Part shown: piece by piece, positions 1-6,581 of the stretch
Position numbering within the stretch: position 1 is the stretch's first letter
Layout: each line of letters begins with the position of its first letter
Assembly (NCBI GenBank): GCA_030151865.1
Contig: JASLCK010000390.1
Span: 1 to 8,841 of the forward strand
Source: Rhodospirillaceae bacterium
GTDB taxonomy: Bacteria > Pseudomonadota > Alphaproteobacteria > Rhodospirillales > Magnetospirillaceae
Direction of reading: 5' to 3'
Length of the DNA: 8,841 bases
Notes under the pieces: model-generated
The model's input: only the letters and a program-made list of their open reading frames with translations
What the model was told of the DNA's origin: nothing
Databases searched by the model: none
Made by a program: the position numbers and the translations under genes

Positions 1-1576
1 CGGCGAAACTGGCGGGCTTGCCATGTTCGGCGGCCCAGGCCAGGGCATGTTCGGCGTCGGGCACCAAAAGCCCCACCAGATGGGGACGACGGTCGCCATG
101 CACCATCGCCTGGGCGATTTCCGGCTGCAGGGTCAGGAACCCCTCGACTCGCTGGGGCGAGACATTGTCGCCACCGGAATTGACGATGATGTCCTTCTTG
201 CGATCGGTGATGCGGATGTTGCCATCCTCCTCGATCACGCCGATATCGCCGGTATGCAGCCAGCCGTCCTTGATGACGGCGCGGGTGGCCTCTTCATCGC
301 CCCAATAGCCTTGCATGATCAGTTCGCCGCGCACCAGGATTTCCCCGTCCTCGGCGATCTTGACCTCGACACCGCGCATGGCGGGGCCGACGGTGCGCAG
401 GCGCACCCGGCTGGGCTGGTTGCAACTGACCACCGGGGCGGTTTCCGTCTGGCCATAGCCTTGCAGAATGCGCACCCCCAGCGCGGTGAAGAACAGGCCG
501 ACATCGTAATTGAGCGGCGCGCCGCCCGACACCATGGCCTTCAAGCGCCCGCCGAAACGGCCCGCCACCTTGCGGCGCACCAGCAGATCCAAGACCTTGT
601 TGTGGATGCGTTCGAACAACGACAAAGACGCCGGGTCTTCGTAATGCTGCGCGCCCAGGCGCACCGCGTTGTTGAACATGCGGGCCTTGACCCCACCGGT
701 CTTTTCAACGCCGCGCATGATGCGGGCGCGCATCAGTTCGTACAGACGCGGCACCGCCGTCATGATGGTCGGGCGGGCTTCCAGCATGTTGGCGGAAAGC
801 TGCTCCAGCCCCTCGGCGTAATAGATTTGCGCCCCCAGCGAGATCGGGAAGAACTGCCCGGCCGTGTGTTCATAGGAATGGGACAGCGGCAGAAACGACA
901 GGAACACCTCGTCGGTCAGGCCGATTTCCTCCAGCAGATGATAAGCGCCCATGCAGTTGCACAGGATTGCCCCGTGGGACAGCATCACCCCCTTGGGCGC
1001 GCCCCCGGTGCCCGATGTGTAGATGACACAGGCGGTGTCGGTGCGCTTGCTGGCCGCGACAATGGCCGGAACCTCGTCTTCATGGACCGAACCCAGAGCC
1101 AGCACATCGCCCCATTGACGGAATTCCACGCCGGGATTTTGCATCAGCCCCAAGGACTCGATGGCGATGACGGCGGGCGCATGGTCAGCATTCAGCGCCG
1201 CATGAATGACCCGCTCGGCCAACGGCTTGGTGGACACCACGGCAAAGCGCGCGCCCGAATTGTTGAGAAGATGCAGATGGTCGGCCACCGTGTTGGTGGT
1301 ATAGCCGGGCACCGTGATGCCGCCCGCCGCCATCACCGCCATATCGGCGATCAGCCATTCGGGACGGTTTTCCGACACCAGCAAGACCCGGTCGCCGCGC
1401 TTTAGGCCGAGTGACAGCAAGCCGCGCGCCAACAGGTTGACCTGTTCGGCCACCTCCCGCCAGGACAGGGGCACCCACTGCTTGTCCTTCTTGCTCCACA
1501 GAAACGGCTTATCATCGAACCGGACGGCCTGCTCGAAGAACATCGCCGTCAGGCTGGTTTGATTTTGGTAATCCAT
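1..1576 (-). CDS. Long-chain acyl-CoA synthetase (AMP-binding ligase), C-terminus beyond window
   Basis: Adenylate-forming enzyme that activates long-chain fatty acids with ATP and CoA to acyl-CoA, for beta-oxidation or lipid synthesis. Reading the minus strand from ATG 1576 gives 525 open codons running off the left edge. Visible motifs: ATP/phosphate-binding loop YTSGTGGAPKGV (residues 186-197), LPLSHSYEH (229-237), the YGQTE adenylate motif (374-378), GWLHTGD with the ribose-binding Asp (438-444), and ITDRKKDIIVNSGGDNVSP (456-474), the hinge into the small C-terminal domain. The last part of that domain, with the expected A10 lysine, is missing only because the window ends; family members are about 600 residues. 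The overall build resembles the long COG1022-type rather than short acetyl-CoA synthetase types. The start is supported by GGAGG about 4 nt upstream. The P-loop has Gly where the classical SGTTG has its second Thr. The gene diverges from pepF. Chain-length specificity cannot be read from sequence. Confidence 0.93.
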   Translation of the reverse strand, partial: MDYQNQTSLTAMFFEQAVRFDDKPFLWSKKDKQWVPLSWREVAEQVNLLARGLLSLGLKRGDRVLLVSENRPEWLIADMAVMAAGGITVPGYTTNTVADHLHLLNNSGARFAVVSTKPLAERVIHAALNADHAPAVIAIESLGLMQNPGVEFRQWGDVLALGSVHEDEVPAIVAASKRTDTACVIYTSGTGGAPKGVMLSHGAILCNCMGAYHLLEEIGLTDEVFLSFLPLSHSYEHTAGQFFPISLGAQIYYAEGLEQLSANMLEARPTIMTAVPRLYELMRARIMRGVEKTGGVKARMFNNAVRLGAQHYEDPASLSLFERIHNKVLDLLVRRKVAGRFGGRLKAMVSGGAPLNYDVGLFFTALGVRILQGYGQTETAPVVSCNQPSRVRLRTVGPAMRGVEVKIAEDGEILVRGELIMQGYWGDEEATRAVIKDGWLHTGDIGVIEEDGNIRITDRKKDIIVNSGGDNVSPQRVEGFLTLQPEIAQAMVHGDRRPHLVGLLVPDAEHALAWAAEHGKPASFA

Positions 1577-1649
1577 CACCCCTCCCCAGGTGTTTGCTTG
1601 CCACTTTGTCACCGCCTCCCGTCTGGCGGCAAGCCCAGGGGTGGGCTAT

Positions 1650-1666
1650 TGTCGGCATTGACGACA
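1650..1666. promoter_or_regulatory. Short dyad in the acyl-CoA synthetase/pepF spacer
   Basis: TGTCG, 7 nt, CGACA forms an inverted repeat with 5-bp arms, between the two divergent starts and just upstream of the pepF promoter candidate. The spacing (17 bp overall) would suit a dimeric repressor or activator, but 5-bp arms occur often by chance in GC-rich DNA. No regulator family can be named. Confidence 0.2.
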
Positions 1667-1680
1667 GTTTCATGGCGGAG

Positions 1681-1709
1681 CTTGGCCGTTCCGTCCTTCA
1701 TACCTATAT
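1681..1709 (+). promoter_or_regulatory. Probable sigma-70-type promoter of pepF
   Basis: CTTGGC (1681-1686), a 17-nt spacer, then CTATAT (1704-1709). This differs at one position from the alphaproteobacterial housekeeping pattern CTTGAC-N17-CTATAT. Transcription would begin near 1716, leaving a leader of about 23 nt that contains the AAGGAG ribosome-binding site (1723-1728). This fixes pepF at ATG 1739, because upstream in-frame codons would not be in the transcript. Confidence 0.55.
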
Positions 1710-1738
1710 CGTTGTCCGGCGCAAGGAGTATTCAGTCG

Positions 1739-3526
1739 ATGAACAACAGCACCCCGGCTTCCACCGATCTTGGCCCCATGCCGGAATGGGACCTGTCCGA
1801 CCTGTATCCGGCGGCGGATTCGCCGCAGCTTGAGGCCGATCTGGTTGCCGCCGACGAAGCCGCGCGGGCTTTTCAGCAGGCCTATCAGGGCAAGCTGGCC
1901 GATCTGTCGGGCGACGATTTCGGCGCGGCCATCGCCGAATATGAACGCATGACCGAAGTGCTGTACCGGGTCCTGAGCTTTGCCCAGCTGCGCTATTCCC
2001 AGGATGTCACCGACGGCGAACGCGGCCGCTTTTATCAGGGCATGCAGGAACGGGTGACCGGCATCACCACCCAGACCCTGTTCTTCACCCTGGAACTGAA
2101 CCGCATCGACGACGATGTGCTGGCGGCCAAGCTGAAGTCCCCCAAGGCGGCCAAGTATCAGCCCTGGCTGCGCGACCTGCGCGCCTTCCGCGACCACCAA
2201 TTGTCCGACGAGATCGAACAGTTGCTGCACGAAAAGGAAGTGGCCGGGCGCTCCGCCTGGACCCGCCTGTTCGACGAAACCATGGCCCATCTGCGCTTCC
2301 CCCTGGACGGGCGCGAGCTGACCTCAGCGGAAGTTCTGCATCTGCTCAGCGACAAGGACAGTGCGGTGCGCAAGGCCGCCGCCAAGAGCCTGGGCGATAT
2401 CTTGGGCCAGAACGTCCGCACCTTTGCCCTGATCACCAACACCCTGATCAAGGAAAAGGAAATTGACGACAAGTGGCGCAAATACGCCCGCCCCACCAGT
2501 TTCCGCAATCTGTCCAATCAGGTGGAAGATGAAGTGGTGGACGCCCTGGCTGCCGCCGTGCAGGGCGCTTACGGTCAGTTGGCGCACCGATACTATGCAC
2601 TGAAGGCCAAATGGTTCGGCGTCGATAAGCTGGATTATTGGGACCGCAACGCCCCCCTGCCCGATGCTGACGACGCCCTGATCCCCTGGGCCGACGCCCA
2701 GCGCATCGTGCTGGATGCCTATGGCGCGTTCTCGCCCGATCTGGCGGCGGTCGGCGCCCGCTTCTTCAAGGGTGGTTGGATCGATGCCCCCACCCGCCCC
2801 GGCAAGAGCCCCGGCGCGTTCGCCCATCCCACCGTGCCGTCGGCGCATCCCTATCTGTTGCTGAACTATCAGGGCAAGACCCGTGACGTCATGACCCTGG
2901 CCCACGAACTGGGCCACGGCGTGCATCAGGTCCTGGCCGCCGATCAGGGCCAGTTGCTGGCCGACACCCCCCTGACCCTAGCGGAAACCGCCTCGGTCTT
3001 TGGCGAGATGCTGACCTTCCGCGGCCTGCTGGCGTCCCAGACCGACCCCAAGCAACGGCGCGTCATGCTGGCCTCGAAGGTCGAGGACATGCTGAACACC
3101 GTAGTGCGTCAGGTGGCGTTCTATGAGTTCGAGCGCGTCTTGCACGACGAGCGGCGCAAGGGCGAGTTGTCGGCAGAACGCATCGGCGAAATCTGGATGC
3201 AGGTTCAGACCGACAGCCTGGGCCCGGCTTTGCGCTTCGACCCGGAATATCAGTATTACTGGACCTATATCCCGCACTTCGTGCACACGCCGTTCTACGT
3301 CTATGCCTATGCCTTCGGCGATTGCCTGGTGAATTCTCTCTACGACGTCTATCTGTCGGGAGCCGAGAATTTCCAGGCCAAGTATCTCGACATGCTGAAG
3401 GCGGGCGGCACCCTGCGTCACAAGGACCTGCTGGCCCCGTTTGGGCTGGACGCCAGCGATCCGGCCTTCTGGCGGCGCGGTCTGGACGTGGTGGCGGGCT
3501 TTATCGACGAGCTGGAAAAGATGTAA
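1739..3526 (+). CDS. pepF: M3-family oligoendopeptidase F
   Basis: Cytoplasmic zinc metallopeptidase that cleaves short peptides, in peptide turnover or recycling. The 595-aa product matches the usual PepF size of about 600. The N-terminal half is helical (oligopeptidase F N-terminal region); the catalytic M3 domain fills the C-terminal half. The zinc motif HELGH is at residues 389-393, with the third ligand Glu about 27 residues after its first His, in LAETASVFGE (E416). Near residues 500-540 lies the M3 signature stretch with IPHFVHTPFYVYAYAFG, which lines the substrate site. No signal peptide is seen. I chose ATG 1739 because AAGGAG precedes it at 10 nt, the protein then begins like its family (MNNSTPASTD), and a promoter candidate lies just upstream. 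The frame is open back to 1559, but that would overlap the divergent gene's start and add 60 unlikely residues. Transcription ends at a strong terminator. Confidence 0.95.
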   Translation: MNNSTPASTDLGPMPEWDLSDLYPAADSPQLEADLVAADEAARAFQQAYQGKLADLSGDDFGAAIAEYERMTEVLYRVLSFAQLRYSQDVTDGERGRFYQGMQERVTGITTQTLFFTLELNRIDDDVLAAKLKSPKAAKYQPWLRDLRAFRDHQLSDEIEQLLHEKEVAGRSAWTRLFDETMAHLRFPLDGRELTSAEVLHLLSDKDSAVRKAAAKSLGDILGQNVRTFALITNTLIKEKEIDDKWRKYARPTSFRNLSNQVEDEVVDALAAAVQGAYGQLAHRYYALKAKWFGVDKLDYWDRNAPLPDADDALIPWADAQRIVLDAYGAFSPDLAAVGARFFKGGWIDAPTRPGKSPGAFAHPTVPSAHPYLLLNYQGKTRDVMTLAHELGHGVHQVLAADQGQLLADTPLTLAETASVFGEMLTFRGLLASQTDPKQRRVMLASKVEDMLNTVVRQVAFYEFERVLHDERRKGELSAERIGEIWMQVQTDSLGPALRFDPEYQYYWTYIPHFVHTPFYVYAYAFGDCLVNSLYDVYLSGAENFQAKYLDMLKAGGTLRHKDLLAPFGLDASDPAFWRRGLDVVAGFIDELEKM

Positions 3527-3550
3527 TCAGCCGATCTGGTTGCTAAGCAT

Positions 3551-3587
3551 GGGGCAAGGGCACTAAACTGGACCCTTGCCCCTTTTT
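3551..3587 (+). terminator. Intrinsic terminator after pepF
   Basis: GGGGCAAGGG (3551-3560) pairs perfectly with CCCTTGCCCC (3573-3582) across a 12-nt loop and is followed at once by TTTTT (3583-3587). A 10-bp GC-rich stem with a T run is a classical Rho-independent terminator. It lies 24 nt after the pepF stop and only 28 nt before the rluC start, so rluC needs its own promoter or read-through. Confidence 0.92.
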
Positions 3588-3615
3588 ATATGTTGTTTTG
3601 GAGTTCCCCCCGATC

Positions 3616-4617
3616 TTGACCGCCGTTCAAACCCTTTCCGTCGCCGAGGACGAGGCCGACATCCGTCTGGACCGGTGGTTCAAGCGTCATTTTCCCGAAG
3701 TCAATCATGGCATGCTGGAAAAGCTGCTGCGCACCGGGCAGGTCCGCATTGACGGCAAGCGCGCCAAGGCGGCGCAGCGCCTGGAACCGGGCCAAAGCAT
3801 CCGCGTCCCGCCGCTGGGTGAAGCTCCGGCGGACAACCTGCCCAAGCAAAAGCCCGCCTTGAAGATTTCCGAAGCCGACGCCCGCGCGTTGCACGACGCC
3901 GTGCTTTACAAGGATGAAGACGTCATCGTCCTGAACAAGCCCGCCGGGCTGGCGGTTCAGGGCGGCACCAACATGGACAAGCATTTGGATGCCATGCTGG
4001 ACCTGCTGACCTTCGACGCCAAGGAACGCCCCCGTCTGGTCCACCGCCTGGACAAGGACACCAGCGGCGTCCTGGTGCTGGGGCGCAGCGTTGCCGCCAC
4101 CGCCAAGCTGGCCGCTGCCTTCCGCTCGCGTTCGGCCCGCAAATGCTACTGGGCTTTGGTGGTCGGCGTGCCGAAATACCGCCAGGGCCGCATCGATGCT
4201 CCCCTGGCCAAGATGACCGGCCGCATGGGCGACAAAGTGCAGGTGGACGAAGAAGAAGGCCGCCGCGCCGTCAGCTATTACCGTGTGGTGGAATCCGCCC
4301 TGCGCAAGGTCGCCTGGCTGGAACTGGAACCCCGCACCGGCCGCACCCACCAACTGCGCGCCCATTGCGCCCTGCTGGGCACCCCCATCCAGGGGGATGG
4401 CAAGTATGGTGGACAAGAGGCCTATATCACTGGGCAGGGTGTCAGCCGTAAACTGCATTTGCATGCGCGTGCATTGGAACTGCCGCATCCCAACCCCAAA
4501 AAGGGATTGCTGCGGGTGATTGCCCCGATGCCGGAACATATGACCGCCAGCTTTCGCTTCTTCGATTTTCACGAAAGCAGCGCGGGAGAGCCTTTCGTCG
4601 CCTTTGAAGAGGACTGA
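3616..4617 (+). CDS. rluC: RluC-type 23S rRNA pseudouridine synthase
   Basis: Isomerises specific uridines of 23S rRNA to pseudouridine during large-subunit maturation; E. coli RluC acts at 955, 2504 and 2580. With the chosen start the protein is 333 aa. An S4 RNA-binding domain occupies about residues 12-65 (RLDRWFKRHFPEV to the RIDGKRAK region). The catalytic domain follows, with LNKPAGLAVQGG, the active-site motif HRLDKDTSG (143-151, catalytic Asp146), and GRTHQLRAH (242-250). The S4 domain favours RluC/RluD over RluA, and the LNKPAGLAVQGG stretch resembles RluC. No ATG fits. TTG 3616 (MTAVQTLSV) has GGAG 12 nt upstream; TTG 3598 is also in frame but lacks a ribosome-binding site. A weak promoter-like pair TTGCTA-N18-TAAACT (3540-3569) would start transcription inside the preceding terminator. 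The stop is 2 nt before the next gene, implying co-transcription. Confidence 0.9.
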   Translation: MTAVQTLSVAEDEADIRLDRWFKRHFPEVNHGMLEKLLRTGQVRIDGKRAKAAQRLEPGQSIRVPPLGEAPADNLPKQKPALKISEADARALHDAVLYKDEDVIVLNKPAGLAVQGGTNMDKHLDAMLDLLTFDAKERPRLVHRLDKDTSGVLVLGRSVAATAKLAAAFRSRSARKCYWALVVGVPKYRQGRIDAPLAKMTGRMGDKVQVDEEEGRRAVSYYRVVESALRKVAWLELEPRTGRTHQLRAHCALLGTPIQGDGKYGGQEAYITGQGVSRKLHLHARALELPHPNPKKGLLRVIAPMPEHMTASFRFFDFHESSAGEPFVAFEED

Positions 4618-4619
4618 CC

Positions 4620-5402
4620 ATGCCCCACGACGGCCGCTCTGAATTCAGACGAAGCGCTTCGCTGCTGTTGCAGGCCTTCGTCGCGGCCGTCGAAAAGCAG
4701 CAGCACGGCAAACCCATCACCGCGCGCGAACTGGATGCCCTGGTCGGCCCGGTGATGGCATCCCCCGCCATGGCGCGCCTGCTGGATCAGGAATATCCCC
4801 GCCTGCAACTGGCCGTGGGACAGGAATTGTTGATCCAAAAGCGCGGCGATCCGCTGCAACGGCTGATCACCCATCCGCTGGCCCCAGCCTTTGCCGACGG
4901 CACCTTAAGCCGCGACATTCTGCCCAATTACTTCCACTTCATCCAATCGGTGCTGGGGGCCGAGCGCGAGGCGTTGGCCCATCAGGCGGCGGAATTGCTG
5001 CTGGAATTAAAGGAAGCCTGGCCGGAAGGCTTCACCTGGGATGCCTTTTATGACGACAACCGGGCCAAGCTGATCCTGTGGGTGGTGTTGGTGCGGATCG
5101 AAGAGGCATTTCGCCGCTTCGATATCCGCCGCGACTGGCTGATCACCTTGATGCAGAACACGCCGCAATCCATCAGCCTGTCGTCCAACGCCTTCATTCC
5201 CCGCCATCCCTCGGCCACCACCGCCGAGGCCAAACCGTTTGGGACCAAACAGTTCAACACCCTGTTTGCCTGCCTGTTCGGTCCCATGCGCAGCCTGTCC
5301 CAGGCCGACCGCATTTTGTTCGAGCGCAGCATGGGCGTACCGCCGCAAACCGCCTTTGGCACCTTATGGGCCAATCTGGAACGCTGCGGCGCCCTGACCT
5401 GA
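4620..5402 (+). CDS. Hypothetical protein coupled to rluC
   Basis: I do not recognise this 260-aa protein. The ATG lies 2 nt after the rluC stop, with AGAGGA (4608-4613) 6 nt upstream inside the rluC end, so it is probably translated in coupling with rluC. The sequence looks soluble and mostly helical. It has no signal peptide, no convincing membrane segment (LILWVVLV near residue 150 is too short), no nucleotide-binding loop and no metal-binding cluster; its only cysteines are two near the C-terminus. The composition is charged, with acidic/aromatic patches such as WDAFYDDNRAK (about 140-150) and RRFDIRRDW (about 164-172). A less ordered Ser/Thr/Pro stretch (about 180-205) separates a large N-terminal helical part from a C-terminal part with FGTKQFNTLFACLFGP. 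Codon use resembles the neighbours, so recent transfer is not indicated. Its position hints at an RNA or ribosome link but does not prove one. Confidence 0.82.
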   Translation: MPHDGRSEFRRSASLLLQAFVAAVEKQQHGKPITARELDALVGPVMASPAMARLLDQEYPRLQLAVGQELLIQKRGDPLQRLITHPLAPAFADGTLSRDILPNYFHFIQSVLGAEREALAHQAAELLLELKEAWPEGFTWDAFYDDNRAKLILWVVLVRIEEAFRRFDIRRDWLITLMQNTPQSISLSSNAFIPRHPSATTAEAKPFGTKQFNTLFACLFGPMRSLSQADRILFERSMGVPPQTAFGTLWANLERCGALT

Positions 5403-5406
5403 AACA

Positions 5407-5431
5407 CCGGTTGCGGTTAAGCCAGCAACGG
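5407..5431. terminator. Possible hairpin between convergent gene ends
   Basis: CCGGTTGC (5407-5414) and GCAACGG (5425-5431) can pair with one bulged G around a 10-nt loop. It straddles the 14-bp gap between the end of the rluC-linked gene and the stop of the convergent lysozyme gene. No T run follows on either strand, so it is at best a weak or Rho-assisted terminator. Confidence 0.25.
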
Positions 5432-6241
5432 CGCGATCAGCGGCAAACCTTTGCTGTAAGCATCGGTAAAGTCGGACAACCCATTGCTGCCGCCATTGAC
5501 CAGTTTCCGCGCCGCCGCCAGATCATTATCGGCCAATGCCGTCAGCATGGGCTGGCGCACCCGCCAGACGAAATAGGCCAGGATTTTAGCGGCGATATCC
5601 GGCTGATTGGCCAAGTCAGGGTTATTGACAAGATCAAGCCCCAAGGCTTGCCCGATGCTGGTGTAATTGTCGCGGCCCGTCAGTTGTACAAAGCCGCGGC
5701 CTTTGAACAGGGCCCCGTCTTGCGGCCCGTTCCCCAACGAAGTGCGGTTGTTGTAAAGGTCGAACGGCTGCCCGCCGGGGCTGGTGTTGTATTTCGAGAC
5801 AAACTCGTTCAGCGGCACGAACCCCGCCGTTTCCGCCCGGATCGTGGCCAGACTGCCCAGCACCAATCGGGGATCGCTCAGGCCCCGCCCTTCCATCGCC
5901 GATAAGACCAGCGGCAGGTTGGCCGCGATATCGGCGGAGCGCGCCCCCGGATAAAGCGGCGTCACCGCCGCCAGCGTGAAGACACCCGCCAGCGCACTGG
6001 CACTTTCCGTCTCGGCCTGAGGCGGAGGGGTCGGAGTCCCGCCGTTCAACAAATCCAAAGTCAGCGGCCCGGCAATGCCATCGGCCACCAGGCCGCGCGC
6101 CTGCTGAAAGGCCCGCACCGCTGCCTGGGTCCCTGCCCCGTAAATCCCATCCACTCCATTGGTGGAAAAGCCCTGATCGGTCAGTTGCTGCTGAAGCTGC
6201 CGCACCGCATCGCCCTGACTGCCCAACGTCAACAAAGCCAT
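5417..6241 (-). CDS. Peptidoglycan-binding domain plus GH19-type lysozyme/chitinase (endolysin-like)
   Basis: Predicted muralytic or chitinolytic enzyme of 274 aa. Residues 3-66 form a PG_binding_1 domain (LGSQGDAVRQLQQQL, GVDGIYGAGTQAAVRAFQ). A Pro/Thr-rich linker (69-80) leads to a GH19-like catalytic domain (about 100-262). This includes TIRAETAGF with Glu137 as the likely general acid, LNEFVSKYN, and FKGRGFVQLTGRDNY (179-193), a hallmark of the family's phage-type lysozymes. There is no signal peptide, so export would need a holin, another secretion route or cell lysis. I chose ATG 6241 because AAGGGA lies 8 nt upstream and the protein then begins MALLTLGSQG; an in-frame ATG at 6250 sits directly on that Shine-Dalgarno. 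No holin, spanin, tail or capsid gene is nearby. It could be a domesticated prophage endolysin or a secreted effector. Its upstream DNA is AT-rich compared with the surroundings. Confidence 0.88.
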   Translation of the reverse strand: MALLTLGSQGDAVRQLQQQLTDQGFSTNGVDGIYGAGTQAAVRAFQQARGLVADGIAGPLTLDLLNGGTPTPPPQAETESASALAGVFTLAAVTPLYPGARSADIAANLPLVLSAMEGRGLSDPRLVLGSLATIRAETAGFVPLNEFVSKYNTSPGGQPFDLYNNRTSLGNGPQDGALFKGRGFVQLTGRDNYTSIGQALGLDLVNNPDLANQPDIAAKILAYFVWRVRQPMLTALADNDLAAARKLVNGGSNGLSDFTDAYSKGLPLIAPLLA

Positions 6242-6382
6242 GACCCTCATCCCTTCGCGCCAAATTCATTGATCAATAGATATCAAAATCAACAAGAAAA
6301 ACAACTTTTGAGAGTACATTCGCAAGAAAATTGCCAGACCATGGAAAGATTTTTAGCCATGAAGTTATCCACTTTACATTTC

Positions 6383-6401
6383 TGGTAAGATTAATTTACC
6401 A
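6383..6401. promoter_or_regulatory. TGGTAA-N7-TTACCA dyad, candidate operator upstream of lldP
   Basis: TGGTAAGATTAATTTACCA is an inverted repeat with perfect 6-bp arms and an AT-rich 7-nt centre, 180 bp upstream of the lldP start. LldP genes in other bacteria are often controlled by GntR/FadR-family LldR, whose operators have TGGT/ACCA outer arms, though usually with a shorter centre. A link to lactate regulation is therefore suggestive only. No regulator gene is in the window. Confidence 0.4.
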
Positions 6402-6500
6402 TCCGCCCATCAAGCCGCCGAAGGCACCTGGTATATTGGGGAGGCAACGTCCGGCGCTCCACCGACCCACCAAGAGGTCGAAGAGTCCGCCTGAACCAAA

Positions 6501-6524
6501 TCCGCGCGACACCCACGCGCCGGA
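6501..6524 (+). other. Stem-loop in the lldP leader
   Basis: TCCGCGCG (6501-6508) pairs with CGCG (6516-6519) and CGGA (6521-6524) around a 7-nt loop, with one bulged C at 6520. It lies about 58 nt before the lldP start. It matches no riboswitch I know and has no T run, so it is not a terminator. Confidence 0.3.
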
Positions 6525-6581
6525 AATGGATCTGCATCCAGGGTCACCTGTGCCGTCGGCCGTTACGCCCGAGGAGCGAAC

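Larger units (their letters stand above)
6242..6581. promoter_or_regulatory. Divergent lysozyme/lldP intergenic region
   Basis: This 340-bp spacer has two halves. About 6260-6400 is clearly AT-rich against a GC-rich background and holds the palindrome ATTGATCAAT (6268-6277) and the dyad listed separately. About 6400-6581 is GC-rich and probably forms the lldP leader. I found no promoter here as good as that of pepF. TATATT (6432-6437) is an acceptable -10 hexamer but lacks a convincing -35. The region most likely carries both divergent promoters and their regulation. Confidence 0.5.

Noticed and set aside
23..1405. Long plus-strand open frame of 460 codons
   Set aside because: It is antisense to the acyl-CoA synthetase, whose minus-strand frame has every ligase motif. 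The plus-strand product is His/Gln/Arg-rich and shows no domain, as expected of a shadow frame in GC-rich DNA.
3586..4572. Minus-strand open frame of 328 codons across rluC
   Set aside because: The plus strand encodes S4 and pseudouridine synthase motifs; the minus product is a Gly/Gln-rich shadow.
5078..5905. Plus-strand open frame of 275 codons
   Set aside because: It overlaps the unknown rluC-linked gene in another frame and runs antisense through the lysozyme gene; no ribosome-binding site or domain.
6269..6288. FNR/anaerobox-like TTGAT...ATCAA
   Set aside because: The half-sites are 8 nt apart rather than the required 4, so it does not fit the FNR consensus.
6365..6373. DnaA-box-like TTATCCACT
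   Set aside because: A single site with one mismatch to TTATCCACA; no cluster and no origin-type neighbours such as dnaA, dnaN or parAB.
6341..6388. 15-codon frame (ATG 6341 to TAA) in the AT-rich spacer
   Set aside because: No ribosome-binding site, and such short frames are expected by chance.
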